Source: Pseudoalteromonas sp. OOF1S-7 (GTDB taxonomy: Bacteria > Pseudomonadota > Gammaproteobacteria > Enterobacterales > Alteromonadaceae). From it: a DNA stretch of 64,000 bases. The stretch is taken from NCBI RefSeq assembly GCF_022347765.1, contig NZ_JAKRFZ010000013.1, positions 81,190 to 145,189 on the forward strand, read 5' to 3'. The notes under the pieces are model-generated. The model saw nothing but the letters and a program-made list of their open reading frames with translations, did not search any database and was not told the origin of the DNA. Below, piece by piece: positions 1-8,768 of this stretch (its first letter is position 1; every line of letters begins with the position of its first letter). Position numbers and translations under genes: made by a program.

Positions 1-278
1 CCAGTCACCACAAAGTGTAGATTGATTTTGGTGAATACTCTAGGGGCACTCTCAGCGCGCTCTGCTGTCAGCTCCACCGTGACATCACTGACGTCCTGTT
101 TGGCTTTTTTTAGAATGCTGACAACATCCACGGATGAACAGCAGCCTGCCGACATCAACACCATTTCCATCGGGCTGGGCGCTGCGCTGTCAGCGCCTGC
201 GTCGAATACCACATTATGACCAGAATGAGAGCGACCTATAAAGGTATCTCCGTCAACCCACTTCACACTTGCTTGCAT
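1..278 (-). CDS. yhfA: OsmC-family protein, YhfA-like (partial, 3' end outside window)
   Basis: The gene starts at an ATG at 278 and runs off the left edge, so only the first 92 residues are visible. The start MQASVKWVDGDTFIGRS and the block PSPMEMVLMSAGCCSSVDVV are typical of the YhfA branch of the OsmC/Ohr family. OsmC-like proteins are small cytoplasmic alpha/beta proteins that use cysteine chemistry against organic hydroperoxides, but the role of YhfA itself is not established. In E. coli yhfA lies near argD and pabA, and the same neighbourhood recurs here. The identification is firm at family level and the function is open. Confidence 0.85.
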   Translation of the reverse strand, partial: MQASVKWVDGDTFIGRSHSGHNVVFDAGADSAAPSPMEMVLMSAGCCSSVDVVSILKKAKQDVSDVTVELTAERAESAPRVFTKINLHFVVT

Positions 279-307
279 GTTTATTATTCCTCGAGTTCCT
301 AAAACTA

Positions 308-333
308 ATAACACCGCCAATAGGCGGTGTTAT
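308..333 (-). terminator. Rho-independent terminator after the DUF3802 gene
   Basis: An 11-bp perfect stem (ATAACACCGCC / GGCGGTGTTAT) with an AATA loop is followed on the minus strand by TAGTTTT. It lies between the end of the DUF3802 gene and the start of the OsmC-family gene. Confidence 0.6.
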
Positions 334-360
334 ATTTGATACATAGCAGCGACGACTGCG

Positions 361-699
361 TCAGTTTATTGCATTGTCGAACAGGTTTTTCACCAGCCCG
401 GCGAATTCCTCAATAAACTCTCTTTGTTCTTCAGTAACGCGCTGCTCAGTGACGCTGGAGAGTACTTCCTGCAAATCATACACAATGCCGTCAACTTCTC
501 TGACTATCAGGCTACGTTGTTCGGTCGTCAATCCGGTATGTTGCTCACAGAGGCGGATCACGTGCTCAGCAATCACATCTTCTATTAACTCCAACACCTT
601 AGGTGCATTGGCTTTCACCACACCCGGCTTCTCAAACAAGGCTAAGTGTTGCGTTAGGTACATGACTAACTCATCGTATCCTTGTTTATCTAAAACCAT
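361..699 (-). CDS. DUF3802 family protein
   Basis: This is a 112-residue acidic, helical, cytoplasmic protein with no signal peptide or membrane segment. It begins MVLDKQGYDELVMYLTQ and ends LVKNLFDNAIN. Length and sequence pattern match my memory of DUF3802 (PF12290), a family of about 110 residues in Alteromonadales and Vibrionales with no known function. The start at 699 was chosen over an upstream in-frame ATG at 729 because AGGTGG lies 7 nt before the 699 ATG, while the 729 ATG touches its would-be ribosome site. It is flanked by two terminators and so is probably transcribed alone. Confidence 0.65.
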   Translation of the reverse strand: MVLDKQGYDELVMYLTQHLALFEKPGVVKANAPKVLELIEDVIAEHVIRLCEQHTGLTTEQRSLIVREVDGIVYDLQEVLSSVTEQRVTEEQREFIEEFAGLVKNLFDNAIN

Positions 700-789
700 A
701 TATTGCCCACCTGAATGTATCAATGACATCTCCTATTGATTTAAGCAGAAACTAGTTTTGATTGCTACTTTTGATATTTGCAGACCAAC

Positions 790-825
790 AAAAAAGCAGC
801 CGAGTTGACGCTTGGCTGCTTTTTT
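790..825 (-). terminator. Rho-independent terminator of the ast operon
   Basis: The stem AAAAAAGCAGCC / GGCTGCTTTTTT has a 12-nt loop. The A and T tracts make it potentially bidirectional, but the gene that needs it is astD, which ends at 875 on the minus strand. Confidence 0.85.
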
Positions 826-874
826 CAATACTAAAGGGTGAGAAAATACGGGTTTATTCTCACTGAGTACGATT

Positions 875-2347
875 TTACTCGATAGTCAGGCCCGGACTCA
901 AGGTGCCTGGCAAAGTCACTTTGTCCAGCTCAACCGAAGCCACCGGGTATGCACAGTAGTCTGCTGCATAGTAAGCACTTGCTCTGTGGTTACCAGATGC
1001 ACCAATACCACCAAATGGTGCGGCACTGGATGCGCCTGTGATTGGACGGTTCCAGTTGACGATACCCGCACGGCTGCGACGCAGGAAGTGCTCGTAATCG
1101 GCCTGGTTATCACCCAGTAAACCGGCTGACAAACCAAAGCTGGTGTCGTTGGCTTTTTCAATTGCAGCATCGAAATCGCTGTAACGGAATACTTTCAGTA
1201 ACGGGCCGAAGTGCTCATCATCAGGGAAATCAGTGACCTTGGTACACTCAATGATGCCTGGCGTTACAAAACCCGTGCCTTCAGTGTGTGTCAGCTCAAG
1301 CAAAGTCTCACCACCAAGCTCAACCAGCTGTTGCTGTGCAGCAACCATACCAGCAGCGGCATTGTTAGAGATCATTGAGCCCATAAACGGCTGATCTTCG
1401 GCGTCATAATTACCGATTTTAATCGCTTTAGTGGCTTTCAGCAGTTGCGCCAGGATCACATCGCCCTGTTCGCCTTCTGGCAGGAACAGTTTACGCGCAC
1501 ACGTACAACGCTGACCGCTGGAGATAAACGCTGACTGGATGATGTCATGAACGGCCGCTTTGGTATCAGCCACGTCTTTCACGATCAATGGGTTGTTACC
1601 ACCCATTTCCAGAGCCAGAATTTTGCCAGGCTGACCTGCATACTGCTCATGGAGCAGATGACCGGTACGAGAAGAGCCGGTGAAGAACAAGCCGTCGATG
1701 CCTTTGTGTGACGCCAGGGCTTTACCTGTTTCTACTTCACCCTGCACCAGGTTGATCACGCCTTTTGGCAGACCCGCCTGCTCCCATAGCTTCAGCGTCA
1801 GCTCTGCCACATAAGGTGTCAGTTCTGAAGGCTTGAAGATCACAGTGTTACCCGCCAGCAGGGCCGGTACAATATGACCGTTTGGCAGGTGACCCGGGAA
1901 GTTATAAGGACCAAATACCGCAACTACGCCGTGCGCTTTGTGACGAATAACCGCACGACCCACTGGCATTGGGTTTTCAACTACGCCGGTGCGCTCATGA
2001 TAGGCTTTTTCAGAAATCGCGATTTTACCAACCATGGCGCCCGCTTCAGTGCGCGTTTCCCACAGTGGCTTACCGGTTTCCTGTGCAATGGCTACAGCCA
2101 GTGCTTCACTGTTTTCTTTCAGTAGCTCAGCAAAGCGCTTAACCACAGTCAGGCGCTCTTCAAACGCCTGCTCACCCCAGCTGTAGAAGGCTTCGCGGGC
2201 CGCTTTTACGGCACTGTCAACTTGCTCTGCCGTTGCCGCGTTGGCACGCCAGATCTCTTCGTTATTGGCCGGGTTTACCGACGCAAATGCTGCGCCTTCA
2301 CCTAAGCGCCACTCACCATTAATAAATTGTGCTGCGTGTGTTGTCAT
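875..2347 (-). CDS. astD: Succinylglutamate-semialdehyde dehydrogenase AstD
   Basis: AstD oxidises N-succinylglutamate 5-semialdehyde to N-succinylglutamate with NAD+, the fourth step of the arginine succinyltransferase (AST) pathway in the cytoplasm. The 490-residue protein has the aldehyde dehydrogenase fold, with the catalytic cysteine at Cys281 in SGQRCTCARK and the general-base glutamate at Glu247 in LEMGGNNP. The motif FGPYNFPGHLPNGH is typical of this subfamily. An in-frame extension to 2422 was rejected because it would overlap astA and lacks a plausible start, while MTTHAAQFINGEW is the usual N-terminus. The start lies 13 bp after the end of astA, so the two are surely cotranscribed. 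Confidence 0.95.
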   Translation of the reverse strand: MTTHAAQFINGEWRLGEGAAFASVNPANNEEIWRANAATAEQVDSAVKAAREAFYSWGEQAFEERLTVVKRFAELLKENSEALAVAIAQETGKPLWETRTEAGAMVGKIAISEKAYHERTGVVENPMPVGRAVIRHKAHGVVAVFGPYNFPGHLPNGHIVPALLAGNTVIFKPSELTPYVAELTLKLWEQAGLPKGVINLVQGEVETGKALASHKGIDGLFFTGSSRTGHLLHEQYAGQPGKILALEMGGNNPLIVKDVADTKAAVHDIIQSAFISSGQRCTCARKLFLPEGEQGDVILAQLLKATKAIKIGNYDAEDQPFMGSMISNNAAAGMVAAQQQLVELGGETLLELTHTEGTGFVTPGIIECTKVTDFPDDEHFGPLLKVFRYSDFDAAIEKANDTSFGLSAGLLGDNQADYEHFLRRSRAGIVNWNRPITGASSAAPFGGIGASGNHRASAYYAADYCAYPVASVELDKVTLPGTLSPGLTIE

Positions 2348-2360
2348 AATTCTTTCCCAA

Positions 2361-3389
2361 TTAAAGAGTTGCAATACTAACGGTGTCACCGTCAGCGATC
2401 TGCAGGGCCTTCGCCACCGCACCAGGGATGGCCACTTCTGTTGCTTTTTCTGGCAGCGTTAACGTCAGTGCCGTCGCACGATATCCCGCTAGTTTATCAT
2501 TAGCTATCATGACGGGGGAACCTTCTGCGTCAATCTGCATCGCATCGTCAATGCGCACTGTGTACTTACGCACTTCGCGCACTGTGCGGATGTTGTCAAC
2601 TTTGGCTTCTACCGTGGGACCTGCATCGAAGATATCGACATAGCCATTAAACGTAAAACCTTCGCTCTTAAGCAGTTCAATCGCCGGGCGCGTGTTGTCA
2701 TGCACTTCGCCCACCACTGACTGGGCTTCTTTGCTCAGCAGGTTAACGTAGATAGGGTACTTAGGCATCAGCTCGGCAATAAAGACTTTTTGACCAATGC
2801 CGGTCAGATAGTCCGCAGTCGGAAAATCCATTGAGAAGAAGTGTTCTTCCAGCCACTGCCAGAACGGGCTGTCGCCATTCTCATCAGACACGCCGCGCAT
2901 CTCAGCAATCACAGTGTCCGCAAAACGGTCACGATGTTGATTGATAAACATGAAGCGTGACTTAGACAATAACTTGCCATTCAGCCCGCGGCGGTATTTA
3001 TCGCGCAGGAATAATGTGCACAACTCAGTGGCACCGGTGTAGTCATTACACAGGGTCAGAATATCCACTGCTTTGTAAACATTCAACGTCCGTGATGAGT
3101 GGATCACTTTACTCAAATGATAGTGATAGAAGGCATCATCAAGACCCACTGCGGCTTCGATGGCACTGGTGCCAACGACTTCGCCCGTCTCACTGTCTTC
3201 GAGCACAAACAGGTAACCTTCATCAAAAGGCACGTCTGTTTCTTTGGCGAATGAAGCAACTGAGCGTTCGATCTTGTTTTGCAGCAATTCTTCATTGACC
3301 GGCAATGAAGTAAAGCCATGCCCCGACTCCTGGGCAATGTTCAAAAGCGCTGAATAATCGCTTTTCTGGATTGGGCGAAGGATCATCAT
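2361..3389 (-). CDS. astA: Arginine N-succinyltransferase AstA
   Basis: AstA transfers succinyl from succinyl-CoA to arginine, the first committed step of the AST pathway. The protein is 342 residues, the usual length for the family. The N-terminus MMILRPIQKSDYSALLNIA, the block GHGFTSLPVNEELLQNKIER and the internal FRDKYRRGLNGKLLSKSRF-like stretch are characteristic (the exact residues here are LRDKYRRGLNGKLLSKSRF). The gene is 75 bp downstream of astC and 13 bp upstream of astD. astB (succinylarginine dihydrolase) and astE are not in this window, so the pathway must be completed elsewhere in the genome. Confidence 0.95.
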   Translation of the reverse strand: MMILRPIQKSDYSALLNIAQESGHGFTSLPVNEELLQNKIERSVASFAKETDVPFDEGYLFVLEDSETGEVVGTSAIEAAVGLDDAFYHYHLSKVIHSSRTLNVYKAVDILTLCNDYTGATELCTLFLRDKYRRGLNGKLLSKSRFMFINQHRDRFADTVIAEMRGVSDENGDSPFWQWLEEHFFSMDFPTADYLTGIGQKVFIAELMPKYPIYVNLLSKEAQSVVGEVHDNTRPAIELLKSEGFTFNGYVDIFDAGPTVEAKVDNIRTVREVRKYTVRIDDAMQIDAEGSPVMIANDKLAGYRATALTLTLPEKATEVAIPGAVAKALQIADGDTVSIATL

Positions 3390-3464
3390 GAGCCCGCTTA
3401 CTCCTCAAAAAATGTAGATAGCTGAGTCGCACATTAAGTGCGACCCACATGTCACCGACTGGTA

Positions 3465-4676
3465 TTAGGCGTTGTTTGCAACCACTTTGGCCACAGCCGC
3501 TTCAAAGCGCGCCATACCTTCACGGATATCCGCATCAGGGATCACCAAAGAAGGGGTGAAACGCACTACGTTTGCACCGGCAACCAAAGACATCACGCCC
3601 TGGTTAATACCTTCTACCAGGAATTCTTTCGCTTTACCCTGATATTTGTCGTTCAGCACACCACCCAGTAGCAAGCCTTTACCACGGATCTCACTGAACA
3701 CCTGGTGCTTCTCGTTGATCTCATTCAGCAGCTCGCGGAACAGCGCTTCTTTGGCTTTAACGCCATTCAGTACTTCCGGGGTGTTGACTGTGTCCAGTGC
3801 AGCTTCTGCAACGGCACACGCCAGCGGGTTACCGCCGTAGGTTGAACCGTGTGTACCAATCTTCAGGTGCTTGGCAATTTCAGTGGTGGTGATCATCGCA
3901 CCGATTGGGAAACCGCCGCCCAGCGCTTTAGCTGTGGTCAGGATATCAGGTGTCACACCCAGTCCCTGATAGGCATATAGGTCACCAGTACGGCCAACAC
4001 CGGTTTGTACTTCATCAAAAATCAGCAGCGCGTTGTGCTTATCACACAGTTCACGTACACCTTTTACGAAGTCCGCTTCTGGTGAAATGATACCGCCTTC
4101 ACCTTGTAGTGGCTCCATCATTACCGCACAGGTGTTGTCTGAGATCAGTGCTTCCAGTGCCGCCAGATCATTGTAGTCGCTGTGCACAACATCGCCCGGC
4201 TTAGGACCAAAGCCATCGGAATACGCAGCCTGACCACCCACGGTTACAGTGAAGAAAGTACGACCGTGGAAACCTTTATTGAAGGCGATAATTTGTGATT
4301 TTTGCTCACCGAAGTTATCCAGTGCCCAGCGACGCGCCAGTTTTAATGCAGCTTCATTGGCTTCAGCACCAGAGTTCGCAAAATAAACTTTGTCTGCGAA
4401 GGTCGCATCAGTGAGTTTTTTCGCCAGGCGAAGGGCCGGCTCATTGGTCATGACGTTAGACAGGTGCCAGATTTTCTCGCCCTGTTCTTTTAGCGCTGCA
4501 ACCAATGCAGGGTGACAGTGACCCAGACAATTTACTGCGATACCGCCCGCGAAATCGATGTATTCTTTGTTATTTTGGTCCCATACGCGCGCACCTTCAC
4601 CCTTGACCGGGATCACTGCAGAAGGTGAATAGTTAGGCACCATTACCTGATCGAAAAGTTCACGATTGATAGTCAT
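3465..4676 (-). CDS. astC: Acetylornithine/succinylornithine aminotransferase (AstC/ArgD)
   Basis: This is a 403-residue class III PLP-dependent aminotransferase. Lys250 in TTAKALGGGFPIG is the expected PLP lysine, FDEVQTGVGRTG supplies the cofactor aspartate, and GSTYGGNPLA is typical of the ArgD/AstC family. ArgD and AstC are hard to tell apart by sequence and many members do both jobs. The placement directly before astA and astD favours the catabolic role (transamination of succinylornithine), while the position near pabA and yhfA is that of argD in E. coli, so one dual-function enzyme is likely. It is the first gene of the ast cluster. Confidence 0.93.
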   Translation of the reverse strand: MTINRELFDQVMVPNYSPSAVIPVKGEGARVWDQNNKEYIDFAGGIAVNCLGHCHPALVAALKEQGEKIWHLSNVMTNEPALRLAKKLTDATFADKVYFANSGAEANEAALKLARRWALDNFGEQKSQIIAFNKGFHGRTFFTVTVGGQAAYSDGFGPKPGDVVHSDYNDLAALEALISDNTCAVMMEPLQGEGGIISPEADFVKGVRELCDKHNALLIFDEVQTGVGRTGDLYAYQGLGVTPDILTTAKALGGGFPIGAMITTTEIAKHLKIGTHGSTYGGNPLACAVAEAALDTVNTPEVLNGVKAKEALFRELLNEINEKHQVFSEIRGKGLLLGGVLNDKYQGKAKEFLVEGINQGVMSLVAGANVVRFTPSLVIPDADIREGMARFEAAVAKVVANNA

Positions 4677-4998
4677 TTTGATTCCTCATTTTGGTGAGTA
4701 CAGCACTCAACCGGGCCAGGCAGTGATACATGAAATCTCAGCGACAGCGATGTAAAAGACCTGAATTTTTCCCAATTGGTGCAAAATTCATACGCTCATT
4801 ATTTCAAAAAAAAGCGCATTTGTCTCATATTAAACACCGCGCGAGCCCTTTATATTCAAGGGATTAGTATATAATTGCAATCTCAGTGAATAACTATTAA
4901 GGCGGCCAAAATTAACGCCCCTATAACTTCAAGGTGTTTACTGAGATCCCTCGCTTACCCGGGGTGAATGAATAAGCGAGAAAAAAGTGTGGCTTTTT
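4677..4998. other. Intergenic region between the HDOD gene and astC
   Basis: This 322-bp A+T-rich stretch holds no credible ORF. It contains the presumed astC promoter with an ArgR-like box (see separate entry). It also has an inverted repeat, CTCGCTTA at 4950-4957 and TAAGCGAG at 4973-4980, next to A and T tracts at 4981-5000. The hairpin lies just after the HDOD gene on the minus strand but lacks a following T run, so it is not called as a terminator. Confidence 0.5.
4866..4900 (-). promoter_or_regulatory. Candidate astC promoter with ArgR-like box
   Basis: On the minus strand TATACT (4866-4871) could be a -10 element. The sequence TGAATAACTATTAA (4887-4900) lies over the -35 region and differs from an ARG box core (TGAAT-N4-ATTCA) at one core position. 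ArgR control of ast genes is established in enterobacteria. Only one box is visible, whereas ArgR usually binds paired boxes, so this is weak. Confidence 0.3.
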
Positions 4999-6177
4999 TT
5001 ACAGAATGGTCAGTTGCAGGCTTTGTAGTGCTGTTTTTGACAGCAGATCTTGCTCCGCACTGTTGAGCTGATTAAAAGCAAGCCAGTCTTTAGCTTCATC
5101 GGCCTCCAGCAGATGAGTGTCTTTAAGCATCTGATATTGCGCATAGCAATAGGCTTTGCGCACTACCTGAGTGAGCGGCAGTTGCTCAGCAGCATGATTA
5201 TGCGACTTTGGCAGATAGCTTTGCGCAAACTCTTCCATAACCGCATTAAAAGGCAGATAACGAAACTCCATTCGCTCAATCAGGTACTGTGATATCGTTG
5301 CCGAGTGCTCCAGCAATAGGTTACGTAAGAACAAGGGATCAGGCTCCAGACCGACCAGCGCGGTGTGCAGATCTTTTTGCTTTTTGTCGCGGGCAATTTT
5401 TACTTTTCCCTGCCAGACCCGCTCAAACGTACGCAAATATAATCGTGTTAATGCGATCTTACCGACATCCAGCAACATGCCCAGCGTGAATGCATGCTGC
5501 TCTTTGACACCATACATCGGAGCCAGTGTTTTAGCGGCGATGGCCGTTGCCATGCTCATATCGCGCAGTTTGCGCTTCAATAATGGAAAAGGTTCTGTGG
5601 AATGTGGCATCCAATGGCGCATCGCAAAGGTCGGGATCACCATTTGCAGGTTTTCCAGCCCCAGGTAGCGTAACGCCAGTGCAGGTGTATCGACCTTTAC
5701 TGCGGTGCCTTTCGCACTCTTTTTGCGGTACTGAGGCAAGTTTACCAGAGACACCAGATCCCGCCCCAGCCAGGACAAATCATTGATCAGGGGCTCTAAA
5801 CGACCGACCGAGGCCGATTTCACAGCCAGAATATCCAGCACCGTTGGCACGGCTTCCTGGATCCCTACCACTTCATGGTAGATGGTGTCCAAATCTTCCA
5901 GTTGGGTGTTGATAGCGGCCTCAATGACCTGATGTAAGTGCGTGCTGGCTTTGGCAATGTATTTATGATGACTGGTGCTGCGCTCCTGACGCTTGGCGGC
6001 TGCAGCGAGTTCTACCTCAAGCATAGTACGTTGTGGTATACGTTCGCCAAAATTCATATCAAAAGTATGAATATAGCCGATCTGCTGCTGAGCAAAGTTA
6101 TGGCTAATTAGTACATCATGGGCACGCTCTGCCAGAGCTTGTGCGATCCGAGATTGCCTAATGTCATCAGTCATCAA
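4999..6177 (-). CDS. HDOD domain protein
   Basis: This is a 392-residue protein with an HDOD domain in the middle (about residues 105-285). The evidence is the pattern AVPTVLDILA, then LVNLP, then ALRYLGLENLQMVIPTFAM and HAFTLGMLLDVGKIAL. HDOD is a relative of HD phosphohydrolases that lacks the metal-binding HD pair and is usually found in signalling proteins. No partner output domain is visible. It has no signal peptide or membrane helix. It sits between pabA and the ast genes, separated from each by short non-coding DNA. Function unknown. Confidence 0.75.
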   Translation of the reverse strand: MMTDDIRQSRIAQALAERAHDVLISHNFAQQQIGYIHTFDMNFGERIPQRTMLEVELAAAAKRQERSTSHHKYIAKASTHLHQVIEAAINTQLEDLDTIYHEVVGIQEAVPTVLDILAVKSASVGRLEPLINDLSWLGRDLVSLVNLPQYRKKSAKGTAVKVDTPALALRYLGLENLQMVIPTFAMRHWMPHSTEPFPLLKRKLRDMSMATAIAAKTLAPMYGVKEQHAFTLGMLLDVGKIALTRLYLRTFERVWQGKVKIARDKKQKDLHTALVGLEPDPLFLRNLLLEHSATISQYLIERMEFRYLPFNAVMEEFAQSYLPKSHNHAAEQLPLTQVVRKAYCYAQYQMLKDTHLLEADEAKDWLAFNQLNSAEQDLLSKTALQSLQLTIL

Positions 6178-6218
6178 TTATGTTCTTTTTCGGTATTGTC
6201 GGGGTTGCTTTTTTAAGG

Positions 6219-6800
6219 TTAGAAGCGACTTATAAAGTTATCAAGTAGCCGCAGGCCATGCTCAGTCAGAATGGCCTCAGGGTGAAACTGAACACCTTCC
6301 AACGCCCGCTCAGTATGGCATAAGCCCATGATTTCATCTAGGTCACCCGCGCTATTTTGCGTCCAGGCCGAGACCTTGAGCGCCTCGGGTAACGTGTCTT
6401 GCTGCACCACCAGCGAGTGATACCGGCATACCTCAAACTGTTCGGGCAAGCCTGTGAAGGATCCGCTGTGGTTGTGCACCAGTGTGGAAGTTTTACCATG
6501 CATGACCTGCCTGGCACGTACTACTTTTGCCCCCAGCGCCTGCGCGATGGTTTGATGGCCCAGGCAGATGCCGAGGATGGGGATCTGTCCCTGAAATGCG
6601 TCAACCACCGACAAGGATATCCCCGCTTCATTCGGTGAACAGGGCCCAGGCGAAATCACAATATGATCCGGATTGAGTGCGCGAATGTCAGACACCGATA
6701 GCGCATCATTACGATGCACCACCACTTCTTGATCAAGGCGTTGAAAATATTGCACTAAATTGAATGTAAATGAATCATAGTTGTCGATCATAAGTAGCAT
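6219..6800 (-). CDS. pabA: Aminodeoxychorismate/anthranilate synthase component II
   Basis: This is a 193-residue class I glutamine amidotransferase. It releases ammonia from glutamine for a chorismate-using partner, giving 4-amino-4-deoxychorismate (folate) or anthranilate (tryptophan). The nucleophile is Cys79 in GICLGHQ and the catalytic His-Glu pair is in QFHPEAI. The N-terminus MLLMIDNYDSFTFNLVQYF is diagnostic of the TrpG/PabA group. PabA is preferred over TrpG because it lies outside any trp operon and beside astC/argD, as in E. coli. A dual role cannot be excluded. Confidence 0.9.
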   Translation of the reverse strand: MLLMIDNYDSFTFNLVQYFQRLDQEVVVHRNDALSVSDIRALNPDHIVISPGPCSPNEAGISLSVVDAFQGQIPILGICLGHQTIAQALGAKVVRARQVMHGKTSTLVHNHSGSFTGLPEQFEVCRYHSLVVQQDTLPEALKVSAWTQNSAGDLDEIMGLCHTERALEGVQFHPEAILTEHGLRLLDNFISRF

Positions 6801-6865
6801 ACTGCGCTATCCTTGTGATGTCGTTTTAAAGCGGTTTGGGTATTATTGTAGCATGTCGGGTCAGG

Positions 6866-7510
6866 CTACTGATCCGATGCTTTGGTGCCGGTATGTGTCT
6901 GGCTTTCTTTTTGATAACCCGACGCCCCTTTAACGATATATCTGAGCTGCCAGATCAATCGTTCAGTCAATTCTGCACGTTGTTGGGCATCCTGATCTAA
7001 GGCTTCTGCACCCGAACTGAATACCAGGGTAACCATGGCTTCTGCCTGCATATAAGCATGATTGGCATCACAAGGTGTTTCGGTCTCCAGGTAATGAGAG
7101 AGCTCCATGATGAAGTGTTTGATCTCTCTGGCGACAGCAGCCCGAAAAGCGGGCGAAGTGCCAGAGCGCTCACGCAACAGCAAACGAAACTGGTTGCTGG
7201 ATGTTTCTATAAACTCCATAAAGGTCAGAACAGACGTGTGGATCACGCTCCCGCCCCCTTTAGCAATTCTGCGCCGCGCCTGACGCATCAGCTGGCGTAA
7301 GGTCAAGCCGGCCTCATCCACCATGGTCAGTCCTAACTCATTCATGTCTTTAAAGTGGCGATAAAATGAGGTGGGCGCAATGCCTGCTTCCCGGGCTACT
7401 TCGCGCAAACTGAGATTGGTAAAGCTGTGCTCTGCACTGAGCTGATTAAACGCCGCCTCTATCAGCGCCTGGCGGGTTTTTTGTTTTTGCTGGGCACGCA
7501 CACCTGACAT
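6866..7510 (-). CDS. fabR: Unsaturated-fatty-acid repressor FabR (TetR family)
   Basis: FabR senses the balance of saturated and unsaturated acyl thioesters and represses unsaturated-fatty-acid genes. The 214-residue protein has an N-terminal TetR helix-turn-helix (about residues 10-55, with LREVAREAGIAPTSFYRHF) that is almost identical to that of E. coli FabR. The blocks LTMVDEAGLTLRQLMRQARR and FRLLLRERSGTSPAFRAAVA are also nearly the same. It is divergent from the desaturase gene and has a perfect FabR operator in the shared region. fabR next to sthA is also the E. coli order. Autoregulation is possible because the only operator lies in the shared region. Confidence 0.95.
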   Translation of the reverse strand: MSGVRAQQKQKTRQALIEAAFNQLSAEHSFTNLSLREVAREAGIAPTSFYRHFKDMNELGLTMVDEAGLTLRQLMRQARRRIAKGGGSVIHTSVLTFMEFIETSSNQFRLLLRERSGTSPAFRAAVAREIKHFIMELSHYLETETPCDANHAYMQAEAMVTLVFSSGAEALDQDAQQRAELTERLIWQLRYIVKGASGYQKESQTHTGTKASDQ

Positions 7511-7566
7511 GGTCTCATGTTCCTATAAATTATTGGCTCAGATCAAGAATAGAGGCAGTCTAATAC

Positions 7567-7595
7567 TTGACGACGCAACTTTGAAATACTATTTT
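7567..7595 (+). promoter_or_regulatory. Promoter of the desaturase gene
   Basis: TTGACG (7567-7572) and TATTTT (7590-7595) are separated by 17 bp and fit a sigma-70 promoter. The predicted start of transcription falls inside the FabR operator that follows directly. Confidence 0.6.
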
Positions 7596-7613
7596 AGCGT
7601 ACAAGTGTACGCT
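7596..7613. promoter_or_regulatory. FabR operator (perfect palindrome)
   Basis: AGCGTACAAGTGTACGCT is an 18-bp site with two perfect 8-bp arms around AG. It matches the FabR site known from fabA and fabB promoters. It ends 12 bp before the desaturase ATG and covers the predicted transcription start, so bound FabR should block initiation. Confidence 0.9.
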
Positions 7614-7625
7614 GAGATATCAAAA

Positions 7626-8759
7626 ATGAAAAAACCACCTTTATTGTGGACTAATGTACTATTTTTTAGTCTGTCCTTTCTTGCTGCTATTACTTTAGTG
7701 CCCTGGTATGGGTTTGAATATGGCTACAGTGCTACCCACTGGGTTGCGTTTGTGGGCTGTATGTTCTACGCCGGCATGTCTATCACCGCAGGATACCATC
7801 GCCTGTGGGCCCACAAAGCCTACGATGCGCACCCCGTTATCCAGGTTTTCTTTGCACTCGGTGGAGCCTTTGCGCTGCAAAACAGTGCCCTGCACTGGAG
7901 CAGTGACCATCGCGTTCACCATGGTCAGGTTGACGACCCGGTGAAAGACCCGTACGCCGCGACACGCGGGTTCTGGTATAGCCATATCGGCTGGATGCTC
8001 AGAGACTATCAGGGTGAAAGTTATGGCGATTACAGCAATGCGCGCGACTTACAGCGCAACAACATTGTTATGTGGCAGCACAAGCACTACCTGAAGCTGG
8101 TACTGCTGACAAATATTGGTATTCCGCTGATGCTCGGCCTGATCTTAGGAGATATACTCGGCATGCTGTTATTGGCGGGCGTATTACGCCTGGTACTCAG
8201 TCAGCACTTTACCTTTTTCATCAATTCCCTGGCACATATCTGGGGCAAGCGCCCTTACACCGAGAAGAACACCGCCCGGGATAATGGCTTTTTGGCGCTA
8301 CTGACCTATGGCGAAGGCTATCATAACTTTCACCATATATTTGCCAGTGACTATCGTAATGGTATTCGCTGGTATCATTATGATCCAACCAAGTGGATGA
8401 TCCGTGGCCTGTCGTACCTTGGTCTGGCCAGCAAGCTCAAGCGCACACCGGTTGAACGAATAGAAAAAGCCAAAGCAGAAACCTTGCTGAATAAGACCAA
8501 AGTTACCCTGGCAAAATTGCCTTTGGCGCAGGATAAGCTTACATTGTTACAACAAGAGTATGATTTGTTGCTGAAAAAGCTTCAGCACTTCTGTGCCGTG
8601 CAAAAGCAGGTACTGGAAACGAAAAAACATGCTATGCGCGAACAATGCGAGCAGTCAGCCCTGTTAAAGCAGTATCAAGAGCTGGAACAGGCCTGGCAGG
8701 CGCAAAAACAGGCATGGCTGGCATTAAACTCGAGGTTGTTAAAGGGCGCCACCAGCTAA
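7626..8759 (+). CDS. Acyl-CoA delta-9 type fatty acid desaturase with coiled-coil tail
   Basis: This 377-residue integral membrane di-iron desaturase introduces a double bond into acyl chains using O2. The three histidine boxes are HRLWAH (58-63), HRVHH (95-99) and HNFHH (233-237). Hydrophobic segments lie at about 10-28, 38-55 and 160-195. The start at 7626 (MKKPPLLWT) was chosen because an upstream in-frame start at 7509 would place promoter and operator inside the gene. The last roughly 110 residues (from about 265) form a Lys/Glu/Gln/Leu-rich predicted coiled coil that is not part of the catalytic fold. The gene is under FabR and is followed 40 bp later by sthA. Confidence 0.92.
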   Translation: MKKPPLLWTNVLFFSLSFLAAITLVPWYGFEYGYSATHWVAFVGCMFYAGMSITAGYHRLWAHKAYDAHPVIQVFFALGGAFALQNSALHWSSDHRVHHGQVDDPVKDPYAATRGFWYSHIGWMLRDYQGESYGDYSNARDLQRNNIVMWQHKHYLKLVLLTNIGIPLMLGLILGDILGMLLLAGVLRLVLSQHFTFFINSLAHIWGKRPYTEKNTARDNGFLALLTYGEGYHNFHHIFASDYRNGIRWYHYDPTKWMIRGLSYLGLASKLKRTPVERIEKAKAETLLNKTKVTLAKLPLAQDKLTLLQQEYDLLLKKLQHFCAVQKQVLETKKHAMREQCEQSALLKQYQELEQAWQAQKQAWLALNSRLLKGATS

Positions 8760-8768
8760 CCCGATAGC

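Noticed and set aside
2348..2422. N-terminal extension of astD
   Set aside because: It overlaps the end of astA and is not found in the family.
4950..5000. Terminator of the HDOD gene
   Set aside because: The stem is perfect but no T run follows it on the minus strand; kept only as part of the intergenic description.
7509..7625. N-terminal extension of the desaturase gene
   Set aside because: It would contain the promoter and the FabR operator and overlap the fabR start.
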